64,000 bases of DNA from the NCBI GenBank assembly GCA_948567375.1, contig OX419760.1:16368001-16432000 (forward strand). Direction: 5' to 3'. The translations under genes were made by a program, and so were the position numbers. Of the stretch, positions 9,992 to 21,589 are shown one piece after another. This DNA comes from Lunularia cruciata (Eukaryota; Streptophyta; Marchantiopsida; Lunulariales; Lunulariaceae). Within the stretch, counting starts at the first letter, position 1, and every line of letters begins with the position of its first letter. The notes under the pieces are model-generated. The model had not been told where the DNA came from. It searched no databases and saw only the letters and a list, made by a program, of their open reading frames with translations.

Positions 9992-12720
9992 CTACTTAAG
10001 GAGCACCCCGGCCATGACCATTGTTGCTTGTCCTCTGACATAAACTCTACCAATCTTTTTGTCGACTTGGAGAGCAAGAGTTCCTCCTCGCCGTGAAGCC
10101 TGCACACGCCGCCAATCATTTTTCAAGCTTTGCTTTAGTCAGTTGGTCCGAGATCTCTTGAAGCCTTATGACAATACATATTCACAGCTCAAATCTCCCT
10201 CGCAGTAGGGAAGAATCAATATTATCTAGTACGAAGACATGTCACTGTTACTACCTAGACGCTAGAAAATATCTCGAAGAGGTTTACCTGGTATGCCAGC
10301 AAGTTGACTTTTCCAAGTTTTGTGGACCAGTACGGACCAAGTGCACAGTGTGCACTTCCACAAACAGGATCCTGACAAGACCAAAGGACTATCAATCATG
10401 AGCCACACGGGAACACAGACCTTGCCTAGTTAGGAAGATTCCTTTCAACATATTAATTTTCTGTCATGCCGAAATCCGAAAGGCTATGTAAGCGTGAGTT
10501 TTTGGATGTAGAAACAGCGTACAGTAACGCGCGGTGCCTGAGCAGGGCAGTTGCGTCTCCACCACTTTGATAACTTAGGATGAGTAAAACCAAAATTTTA
10601 AATTGTTACCTCATCTACTCCGAGCTTTGGAAAGAAGCAGCGAGATACAAAGTCAAATTCTGATACAGGTCCACCAGGAGCTGTTGCGTATAGACCATTG
10701 CTGTCACAGTCGAGTAACTCTTGCCTGTTGGGACTCAATTTTTCTAGATCCTCTTTTGATGCCAGTTCAACCTTCAAAATAGATCGACAGACAGCAAAAA
10801 GCTATGAATCACCGAATCCAAGTTCGTATGCCTGCAGTAAGAAAGCTATAAGGCCGAGCGGTAAGCACAAGAGAGACAGTAATGAGTAAAGATTGCTCAA
10901 GACGAATAAAATTCTTTGGACCTTATGCATTTGACTTAGTAAATTGATGATAAAGCGTAGGAAGTACAGAAAAGCTGTCTCTTACTTCTTATAAGAAATT
11001 TCTTAAGAGTAATGTCATTCAAAGACAAAACAATAAGAAGTCTATAACACCCAGCGGATGCTTGCGACGAAATTTGGATGAGGTGACAAGAGAATGACTT
11101 ACAATGAGGTTGTGGGAAGCTTTTCCTACAGCAACTACTTCAACATTCTGAAGACTTCTGGCAAGGGTCTCTATCGAAGAAAACGTGGACGGCGTTGTAG
11201 TGACCCATGGAAAATTTAGTTCGATCATGTCAACTGTAGGTACTTTTCTGCCATCCGCGGATGAACTTTGAGCATCGCTTTCCTTCGGTCCCACTGTACG
11301 TACTGACAAGAGCCCAGATTTGGTGTGGAAAAATATGGTGTCCTTTTTGCCAACAAGTTTCGTTTCAAATAGTAAAAACCCAGCTGCTAATGTCGCATGG
11401 CCACAAAGATCCACCTGCAGCATTCAAGATGAAGTGAGTCTCATAAGTCACAACGATTCTGGAAAATCGTTCATCTCACCTTCCATAAAACTCTTGAGGA
11501 TATGCAGGCATGGGCTACTGAACTATATTGGAACAAGACGACAAACAACACTATTGCCAGAAACAGAGTTCATAGGGACTGACCTCTGCCAAGGGAGTGA
11601 ACCAACGAAGATCATATTCATGAATGACATGCTTAGGTTCAGCTCCCTGTTCAGGTGCATTCTCTCCAGGCGTTTTTTCCTCTTGAGAGTCGTCTCCAGA
11701 TTCCGGTTTTGATTCTAGTGAAGAGCTGGTTTCCAATTTTTCTGTCGAGTCATCTTCAGGAGTCACCGACTCGCCTTCCACAAGTTTAGTGTCTTTCCTC
11801 ACGAGGTAACAAGTTTCGGAAAGATTGAACTCCGTAGCAACGGACTGCATCCATGCCGCATCCCTAAATTCTGGAAGCACGATCACAGCTGCCGGGTTGC
11901 CACCAAAAGCTCCATCGCTGAAAGCATCAATCTGTCATTTTGATTGGAGTGATAGAGTAAAACAGTCAAAGTGGGGTTTCAGATCAGTATAGCTGGAAAA
12001 CCTGTCAAACTAGGACTGCTTCTAATTTTCCACATATCTCAGGGATCTCATACAAGATGTCTATAACAGACTGCTCCCAAGGTCTCTGTAACTAAGCAGT
12101 GCAACTTTAGCAATGCTGCTTTCTTTCCATTCCTTCTTGAATAATGGATATAGCCCCAGCTGCTGACTTGCTTGCTCGTCCACCTCATGAATTTGACATA
12201 CTAGGCTGAAACCCGAAGTCCAGTTGCTTACAGATCTTCGTCTAAAAAACTGGTATCCTTACATCTGCGCTTCCGGAATAAGATTTAAAATCTTTCAGCA
12301 GATCATTCCCAAAACCATACTCTGCTTGCTTGACTGAATATCATAGAGAGGATATACAGTTGTTCAAGCAATCATAGCTTCGTATGCTAAATTTCTATTC
12401 AGACGAGGTTCACTGCCATTAAAAAACATCATCTCGCTTCGTATTTTTCCTCAGAGCCCTTTACTAATCTTTTTATATCATACTTTCTTATAATATACAC
12501 ATCATGTGGTTCATGATCTTCCATTCAGCCCATAAATATTAACTGCATGCAGTAGAACAAATAAAAGCAGTATCCACTCAGACAATGAAAGAGGTCATGA
12601 CCTATGAGCTAACAAAACGCAAAATACCAAACTTACCACGGCGTAATCAATGTGCTCTGACTTCGAGAACAAGCCTTTGAAAGCATCAGCTAGCGGACGA
12701 TTGCCATCAGACGAACCCAT
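9992..12720 (-). CDS. PhzF-family isomerase/epimerase, 6 exons
   Basis: Exons 12637-12720, 11584-11931, 11103-11414, 10610-10771, 10288-10371 and 9992-10099 join in phase with GT-AG introns to 365 residues. Family: phenazine-biosynthesis PhzF fold, two similar alpha/beta halves with the active site between them; plant members are of uncertain substrate, probably cytosolic. Visible motifs: IDAFSDGAFGGNPAAV (about residues 29-44), NLSETCYLV with the expected catalytic Glu at about residue 67, DLCGHATLAAGFLLFE (first half), and FFPKLGVDE plus DPVCGSAHCALGPYW (second half, where most family members have DPVTGSAHC). The C-terminus GRVYVRGQATMVMAGVLLK is typical. The ATG at 12720 is the first in-frame ATG; the open frame continues upstream without another Met. 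Unusual: an acidic Glu/Ser/Pro-rich insertion at about residues 75-132, absent from ordinary PhzF proteins. Codons and splice sites look intact. Confidence 0.9.
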
Positions 12721-14288
12721 GAGGATCAAACCAGAGGCGAGCTTCTCCGACACTTGTATCAAAAGGCCTGAATCACTATATGAGTTCTTCACCTTCTCCG
12801 CTACTTGATCTCGTTCGTAAAATGCCACTGATGAAAAATGCGGTTCCTCTGAGCAAGATTTGGGAGCGATCCACTTCGAGGTTAGTAGTGAAGTGAATGA
12901 ATGAATGTCATGAGAATTCAACGGAGAGAATGTCTTGGAGGACCCGCACTTAGGGTGAGGTGGTCGATAGGAGATCCACAAGTGGAAGACCACCACGTGT
13001 ACTGCTAATCAGTTCTTTGCGTGCCAGCTCAGCTCACAGGCCCAAGGTTCGCACATCCTCCAGTGTGTTCCAGCAAAAGCGAAACGTAGAGTCGTTGAGC
13101 TGTTCTTACTTAGCTTGCCACGCGCCGCAAAGATACAAGTAGATGAAAGTTGTGCAACTGTCAACCAGTAGTTGGCTCATACGTGGACTCCAGTTGACAG
13201 TCGTGCAATTATCAGAGTGATAGTGCCTTGCTATACACTGATTCTCTGAAGTTCTTGTTTTCTACTTGCAGCTGCTATGGACTTCGAATGCGTTCTGCTG
13301 CTTGGATAGAGTTGGTGTGCGTAGTTGTGGCTTTTCGAGAGTTCCAGGAATCAATGAGACAGAAAATTGATACTGTAAGGTTTTGCTATTGAGGAGCACA
13401 TGGGCAGAGCATTTGGTTCCCCCTTTCTTCTATAGAGCTTGTTTTCCTTCTAGTTTCTGCCCACGGTTTCTCTTCTAAAGTGCTTACTGCTGCTGTTGAC
13501 GCTTAATTTCTATCCAGATGTAGTGATTGAAGTTCACCTCCATGGATCATGAACAAGGTCCGAGTTACGGTCAATTTCCAAATCTTGTGAAGACTTGTAA
13601 ACTTCACTGTCAGGGGACGCCTCCAAACACCTCAAACAATATGCTACAAAGTATCAATTCGCGCCAAAATATTCTTGACTCGCTATCGCATGCTGTTTAA
13701 GACTGCTTCATTTTCAAGTCTACCCTGGGTTTCCTGTTTATTCAGACTGCTTCATGTACAGGATCAGGCCGTACAGAATGAGCAGAGGTAAGAAAGCAGA
13801 AATTTCCTAGAATCAGTAGCGGAATCTGTTGATCTTCCTTTTGTCTGTCGGTTCTAGTGAACAGTACTCTCTGTCCAACGAACGATCGTTAGATATCATG
13901 GCACTTTGAAAGTTGATTGTTCTTCAAAACCTCAAGAAATGGCCATCGTTGGTTGAGCCACTGACAGCATTGACCTTAAATTTCGTTTGTATTGATGTGA
14001 TTGACAACATATTGCGTAATGAAATATAGAACCGTTGCAAACAACCCGGTTCCGTACCCACGTCTGACAACAGTTCAAGCCTCATGGCCATTTTTCAAAT
14101 GCCTGTCGTTGAGATATCAAATGATGAAAGGATGGCATGGGATGAACCGTTGAATGGGGGAGGAAAGGACAGAAGGAAGGAAAGAGGAACTGCGAGCTTC
14201 ACTTGAATTTGCTAAAGAAGTAGACCTGTTCTCAATGAAGGTGCTAGGCCAAAGGTTGCCCTGCATCCATGGTGGTCTGCTATAAACA
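12721..14288. other. Region between the YSL gene and the PhzF start
   Basis: Holds the promoter and 5' UTR of PhzF (transcribed leftwards) and the 3' flank of YSL. No further gene is recognised. An inverted repeat ACTGTCAAC/GTTGACAGT lies at 13157-13165 and 13193-13201, about 440-480 bp upstream of the PhzF ATG. Its arms contain the TTGAC core recognised by WRKY factors (W-box). No clear TATA box could be assigned. Confidence 0.45.
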
Positions 14289-17200
14289 CTAGATACCGAG
14301 CATGTTCTTTGCTGCCTCCGCCGCAGGAAGGAATGTCATACAGATGGGCGGGTTGATCTTGCTCAGAGATAAAATGGCTGCAGGGATGGTCCAAATACCA
14401 TCACCACAGATGAGACCTGATGCAAGTGCACCTGCGTAGACTTCAGATTCCTTCCTGTTCAGCGTCTCCCATACGAAGAGAATCACAGTCCCCACAAACA
14501 TGTCAATGGCGAAGTAAGCTCCGATGTAGAAAGGGATGGCCATGGCCATAGGTATTGGGATGAACTGAGAGTACTTTGCAGGTGCCACATCTCGAACAAA
14601 GTTGGTTAGAATCGCGAATATGAAGAATCCAATGCACAGCTGGAGGCAGTGGCTGGGAAGTGCGGAAAATCCAGCAACACCCAAGATTGCCATTTCTCGG
14701 AAAATGATTGCGTTGGGTACCTTATACTCTCCAGTTTGTGAACCGATGTCGAACGCAGTCCAAAAGATCCAGAATGTAAGAGGAGCAATAACACAGCCCA
14801 TTGCAGTCCCCAGCAGCTGGCTTAAGAACATGGACCGAGGTGAAGAAAGGGTAAGGTAACCAGTCTTGAAATCCTGCATCAAATCAGCGGCGGTTGCCAC
14901 AATAGACATCATCACTCCACAGGCCGTTAGTCCTGCCATGACACCGCCCTCATTTCCTGCCCATGATGCGAACACAAAGAGGCCGAGCTTTCCATAAGTT
15001 GAAGCCAAACTCCAGTCCGTCAGACCTGTTCCGTAGGAGTTGCAGAAGGCGAGAACTGGGGCAACAAAGTAGCAGAGGAAGACATAGTACCACCTCATGG
15101 CCGGAAAGATTTGTGGAATGAGGACAACAGATATTGCAGCTAGAGCTACGTAGCCAGAGACTGCAACCCATCCAGGGATCCCCTCCTTTAAAAAGACATT
15201 CCTTCTTTTCTTGTCGTCTGGTGAGAGGTGCTCCTTTTTCTCTATACCTGTAGTCGGCAGCTGCTGATTTTTCTGATACTGCACGTGAATTGCCCTTGAT
15301 GTTACGTACAAAATTTTCACAAAGTTGTACAATCCGTCTCCTAATACGAGGGCAATAGCGATGAAGACCTGCACAAAGTAACCAAGTCAGTGCCGAGAGC
15401 AGCAAATGCTACATAGAATTATCACGTTCAATGTGAATCTCAATGTCAGCTAGTGCCTACTGGCGGCCAAGACAGAGGTCAAATGTGCTGATAAGTGAGA
15501 AGTGATAAATGATAAATGATCAGTGATAAAGAGATAAATGTGCCTCATATTTTGCACAGTGATTCTCAGCTTCCCAGAGCTCACCTCTCAAAACGTAAAG
15601 TGGTAGGTATTAAAGAATGGCATGAAATGATGCAGTGCCTAGACGAGGAACTGGAACACTACTATGGTGTAATGGTATGACCAATTCATTGGATTGCTCT
15701 AGGATGAATTTCCACTCATAAAACTGACCCTTGACAGGGTCATGTATCGTCAGAATTAGTATGTCGTAAAAACACTAGTATGTTACTACCTTGTATCCGT
15801 AGAGACCCTTAAAATCAGTCGAGCCAAGCCCAGATGGGAACCAGTCGCCCTCGCGGGTGTTGATTAGAGGCCACATGACGCCCCAAGATAGAATGGCCCC
15901 AAAGGCGACCGAGCAATTAACAATATGCGGACAGATCAACCCTACACCGACGTATGTCAAGCTGAAGTCGAAATATATCCTGGCAACAAATACAGAAACC
16001 CTCGGATGCGTTAGCAAACCGTTCACAAATCGAAAGATATAATTACATAAGTACTGATTAACTGAAGCAGTAAGTTCAGATTCCATGAGCCTATCAGCTG
16101 AATGAGAGACCCAGAGAAGAGGATAAGTAAAGCAGATGAAGGACATACCTGTTCTTGTACGCCAGCAAACCGAGGCTAGGAAAGTTATCAAATCCACAAC
16201 TGTCACCAATTCCACTAAAGAACCACTTGAAGAAACTCCAGAAAAAACTGATGAAAAAGTGCTTCCCCAAGCATTTGACCTGCAAGCTGTAGATGAGAAA
16301 CCGTTTGATCTTGTCAGCTATCCAGAAATAGCCTTCCCGAATCTAGGAAACTACGTTGTCTGCTCACATTACAGGCTAACAACGATAGAAGTAGGAGGTG
16401 CACAAACTGAAGTAGAATGCAAGGCAACCAGCTCCGCTAAGGAGACGAGCACATTAGATATATATTAACATCATGTCTCGGTTGAGCGTCAGACTTTCCC
16501 GCACTACTTTCCGCTTATATGAGGACAATCTCCAACCATAATAAGACTACCTCGAATTAAATGGTACGAGTTTGCATCCCTTCAGATAACATGAAGAAAC
16601 TTGGAAGTTGTTTATTTAGGATAGCTCACTCTCCAAATATGGCGGATTCATTACATATCGAGCAGATCCTATTCATGATCCTCGCTTTAGAGGGAAATAT
16701 GCACCGAGAGTGTCTTCTCTTCAATGAAGTGGAATAACAGATAGTTCATTAGAAGCCAACGTGACCACAATTAAACTATATCTCCCAATAACACCGAGAA
16801 AATAAGACAATGTTTGATTGCTACCTTGCCAGCTCGGCACCTCGCGAGGTATGGAAGCTGTTGATAAGAACGGCTGTTGCTGTACCACTTGGATATGTGA
16901 GGGCGTAGTCGATGACCATAATCTACACGGGAATAAGACAGGATCAGTGACAGTCACAGAATATAGTTCAGGCTATATGGATAGCACATGAATACCAAGT
17001 TAGGGGTCGGAGGGCTACAGATTCCGCCAGCAAACTGTTTCTTTTAAGTTTCATCTACTGATCTTTTAAGTTTCATCTACTGATCCTCGTGGTTGGTCAA
17101 GCGGAAGACGTTCGATTTGACCGACAGTTCTAATTAAGGTACGTGTACGGTGAGTGACTGCCAAGTCAAAGATACATCGACGGATGAAACCAAAACCCAA

Positions 17201-18782
17201 GTCAAACATTGAGCGAGAAGGGAGGAATATAGCAATACCTTCCGCAGAGGTACAAGAGCTAGAAGTCCGACAAAACTAACAGTGAACAAGAAGGCAATCA
17301 TCCATCCCAACTGAGGATCCTTCACATCTTGTGCACTGTTCCCGGGATAATCCACACCCAGAATCTCATAAGTCTTGGTATCCATGGCGAGAAGATATGA
17401 GCCGAATCCACCTGAACAAACAGTTTAGGTGAGACCGAGGTGGAGGTCAGAAAGATTTGCAAATAAGATTCAAAAAATGATTGGGAGTTACATATTCGGC
17501 CCGCGATTTTTTGTAACTTCACTGCTTCATCAAGTTACGAAAGTGAATGACACCTGAATGTCAAATTTCCTCTATTTCAGACGTCACAGAAGTTGGGGTG
17601 TCTCTGGTTTCTTGCAAGAGAAGTGTACAAAAGAGTTTGAGAGTTGACATGCCTTGATAGGTCAAGGACCTGCGGTCCTGCGTCCGAAAGAACTAAAACC
17701 TACGCACAGTAGCTATAGATGGTTGTTATCTTCATATTGCCACCTTGGAAGACTCATAAACACTTGCTCCTGATTAAATTAATCATTACTTCATTTTTGG
17801 CAGTCCATTCCTCTTACTTCTTCTATGGATAAGAAGATTCCTCCACGAGTCCTCGTGATTCTGCTCAATAACAGAAGTTATGGTATAATACAACAGACTA
17901 GGTGACTGGAATGTATTCCGCATGACGGAGCAGTATTTTCTTCCAGATAACCCACTAAAATAACTCCATTTGATCTGTGTTGCCAATTTCTAAGGCAGTA
18001 AATGCAAGCATATAGAATGTAAAGTCGATATGCCTGTAGGTTGCTGGACTATCATCAGTGACGAACAAAGATCTGATAGAAAGCTCTGAAATTAAGAACC
18101 ATTGATTCAATTTGAACTGTGGCTACATCGGAATTCTACCCGTTATGTCTACTGGTACCACAATCCCAGACCAAAGAAACCTCAATAGTTATCATGGACG
18201 CATTTTGACAACTTTTCAGTGTGCTTTTATCCAAGGTATGAAGAAGATTACTTATTTTCTGGCGTTAACTCCTTCTCACAAGAACATCTCAACCTGTACA
18301 CGAAAGAGCTAAGGAAATTGTTCTCGACCTTCGAGGTACTAGCTAAAGAATAGAGGGTGTACTTGAAATGAAGTGCACTTACCACTAAAAGCAAGGCCAT
18401 AGCAGGATACCACAGTCGTCTGAATCACTGTGTTTTCCTGCCTGGTGAAAGGCTTGCTCCAAAAACCCAGTTGAGAAAGAGTCCCGGTCCACAGCTTGAT
18501 GAAGAAGAATCCCAACAAACCAGCGGCCACGTTGAGAGATGGGATTACACCAATTACAAAGTTTAATTTGTGAGTGATAATGCAGAACATAGCACCGAGC
18601 AGTATGCTCACCAAAATACCCCTGAACGTAATCTGATCGTTCCATGGAGGAACTTCTACATCTTCGAGTGTCGCCCACCCATCTGACTGATCTCCTTCAT
18701 CTTTCACCAGCAGAGGTGAAATAATATCATTTTCACCAATACCCTCGCTACTATCTGAGCTTTCCGAACTACTAGACCCCAT
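14289..18782 (-). CDS. Yellow Stripe-Like (YSL) oligopeptide/metal-chelate transporter, 6 exons
   Basis: Exons 18383-18782, 17239-17411, 16825-16922, 16149-16286, 15790-15979 and 14289-15368 join in phase to 692 residues, the usual YSL length. Family: OPT transporters of the YSL branch, which move metal complexes of nicotianamine or related chelators with protons across plasma or internal membranes. Motifs in order: a Ser/Glu-rich cytosolic N-terminus, [138 protein letters not shown]. About 14 hydrophobic segments are expected. The start is the Met opening MGSSSSESS, upstream of the conserved acidic leader. Exon 4 uses a CAG acceptor 7 bp upstream of a second AG, chosen because only it keeps the frame. 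Substrate cannot be read from sequence. Regulation by iron is known for the family but not shown here. Confidence 0.95.
17041..17084. repeat. 22-bp tandem duplication in a YSL intron
   Basis: CTTTTAAGTTTCATCTACTGAT occurs twice without mismatch, within the intron between exons 2 and 3. Probably a simple replication slip. Confidence 0.9.
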
Positions 18783-20010
18783 GTTTGAACCAATGCCGAA
18801 TTCGTTACTTGTATACTCCTCGCTCCTCTAGCCGACTCTACTATTCTGCCTCACCCACAATTGATCCACACCAATATCTCCTGGTCGGTCCTTCTGTTCC
18901 TCTTCCTCCAGTGCAACAGATCTCACCAGTGATGTGTATTCCCTGTTTCGTCCTTCATACCCACATTGAGGAGTACTCCTTCGACAAATTCAATGGTGGG
19001 TCGCTCCTCTAGGCATTCTCGTCACTCCACTCCCTCATCATCTGCTCCGTCTACTCCTCTTTTCTCCCAAAAATCCTCCTTAGTGATAAATCACATTTCC
19101 TTTTACACGTCCACTACCAGAACGCATTCGAGGTTAAAGGCTGTCGTTCAGATCTGTAGATCTTTCTTATACTCCTCAACCAACGTCTGGTCTTGGATCT
19201 AGACCACTATACAGGGACTCCGCTGTTGCACCTTCAACCCGGGCTCAGATCACTGGAGATTGTAGATCTCTCGTCCTTTCTTCAGCTGGTCCACGGCTGC
19301 TCTCTTTTCCTCGCCCTGTTCTTCTTCTTCTTCCGTCGTGTCCTCACTTCGCGCATCCAATCTCGAAAGTACAAACCCAAGCACACTACAGTACATTCCC
19401 TCGTCAGTACATTGTGTAACTTAAGAGTTGTTTACGAGCCGCTGCTGAAGTGCAGGAGTCTGATTGAGTACAGCTTCGCTCACCTGTCAAGCTTGATTAC
19501 CGCCTAGAAAACGCATTCCCAAAGGCCGAATCTTATCATGATTCTCGTTCTTTAAAACCAGAAGCTTTTGAAATAAGAGTACGCTACACCATACCTGAAT
19601 CTGCTGCAGCCTTGCGTAGACAGGAAAACAACCAACGGCGTGCAAGCAAAATTCGGCTCCCTTGCAGCAAGGGTCTTATAAAATTAGTTTCCTGAAGCAA
19701 ACGAATGGGCCCATGACCAAAAGGCCTCGACCTCCCCTTACAGGCATGTCACGAAAAGTACACCTATTCACCATCGCCATAGCCAACACATGTCTAACTA
19801 GGAGTCTCGGGATTCTACGAGGACTGACTCACGAATCTTGTGCCACATTACCGACGACGGCAGTGCTCGGATCAACCGGCAATGTTCGCCGGCAAATTTT
19901 GGACATTTTCTGCATCAAGAATACGTCCGTAAACATAAAGGACTGAGACCTATAGCAACACAGTCGGGAAATATCCGTAAACAGGCGACTTCTGACTTTC
20001 TCAAGGACTG

Positions 20011-20076
20011 CAGGTCGCCGGGAAGCAATTCCCGGGGACCTGGTTCGGTGAGAGCTACGGGCTCCTGGGCTCTCAC
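20011..20076 (+). other. Two consecutive perfect hairpins followed by a T6 run
   Basis: Hairpin 1 (20011-20042) pairs CAGGTC/GACCTG and CCGGGAA/TTCCCGG, with one G-G mismatch and a GCAA loop, which is a GNRA tetraloop if read as RNA on the plus strand. Hairpin 2 (20048-20076) pairs GTGAGAGC/GCTCTCAC around a 13-nt loop. A TTTTTT run follows about 6 nt later. This could be a structured transcript or part of a small transposon; no known RNA family is recognised. Confidence 0.4.
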
Positions 20077-21154
20077 AAGTGTTTTTTGTCGTTTAGTATC
20101 CCATCATGCGTTACACTCCCCTGAGGGGATGTCAAGTGGATCTGTCAGCGGGATCAATTTCTATTCTGTCGTCTAGCAACCAGGAATGGAGCCTCCCGGC
20201 GATTTCCACACCGGAGGGCGGAGAGGTCCAATTTGGGAATCTTGAATATGTAAAAAGGGTTTGGAGATTCTGACTTTACGTTCTGACTTTCGTTCAAGGT
20301 TAGAAAGAGGACTTTAAGGATTGAAATGATGATGAATGGGAAATGAAAGTTGGAGTAGACAAGTTCAGTGTTTTCAACTATGTGATGATGATCTAGAGGC
20401 TTCGAACAGTGGTGAATACGTTGAATAAGTTGACATTAGGCTTCGAGGAGCATGTGAAACTAGGAATCATGGAGGTAAACTTAACGCAAATAGAAGAAAA
20501 AGAAGCAGATCCCAACTGCTCTTATAATGGTTTATGTTCCATTCTACTCTAGGGATTACCAAATAAACAGAAACGGATCTAGTAAGACTTCGATTTAACG
20601 GTACCCTAAGTTGACGGTAAGATTTAACAGCACTCAATGGTTGATGTTTGCATAACGAGTATATGTTAACATTGAAATTTCTGAATGAAAAGATATTATT
20701 CATGTGAGTGCTGATTATAAAGTGGAGAAGAACATGCATTTCATTTTATACCCTTTTATACAGTGGTTTCTGGAGGAGTTGATGTTTGAATTCTTGCTCG
20801 GATATCCAGGCTAGATAAACGTGTAGAAAGCACTTACAGACTGCCACAACTATTCTAGATTTCTTTCTGTGTTGGATCTGCGGACATGAGATGGGTCCTC
20901 AAGACGTGGAAGTTGGCAGCAGGTGGACGTGTAAATCCGCGAAAGTGGATTCAAATTGATTTCCATTCGCTCAGAACACTTAATTTAGAAGAGATTGAAC
21001 GGAGGACATCAACCTCCCCGTACCCACAAACGCCGAGTCCCTGTACGTACAATGTGCAGTGAAACAATAAAACCTATAAACGCTTGGATGTGTACAATGT
21101 AATAAATCTCTCACACAATCAAAATGATGCTACGGGTCCACAAAGTGCATGCAT

Positions 21155-21193
21155 TAGTGCACTTCCGATTAGCACCTAAGTGGAAGTGCACTA
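21155..21193. other. Perfect 12-bp inverted repeat
   Basis: TAGTGCACTTCC and its exact reverse complement flank a 15-nt spacer. Weaker pairing continues outside the arms. Could be a hairpin remnant of a small foldback element. No coding sequence is linked to it. Confidence 0.6.
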
Positions 21194-21589
21194 GTGCACA
21201 CATGATACTCCTCTCCATATCTGCAAAACTACAACCCCTCACATCCCAACTTACATAAGAAAATAATCTCTCCAAATTTAAAAATCTATAAATTCTCATA
21301 ATTTTTAATTTCTATCTCCAAATTTTTCAAATTAAATTCACATGGAACTTAATCATAAAAACCAAGAGATTAGAAATAAAAATCTCCAACCCATCACTCT
21401 CAATGTATAATGATCACTCTCAACCCTAAAAAACTAAAATCTTCGTAACTTTCTACTGCATTCCCCATAGTCTTCAATCTAGGTACCAATGGAACCAAAA
21501 TTGAAAAACGAAGAGAATCTACTATTCACTCGAATGCTATATGCTAGAGAGCACTCAGAAATTATCAAAATTCTCTCACGTCTCTCCCT

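Noticed and set aside
16136..16468. 110-codon plus-strand ORF
   Set aside because: Antisense of YSL exon 4 and its intron; the minus strand has the conserved protein.
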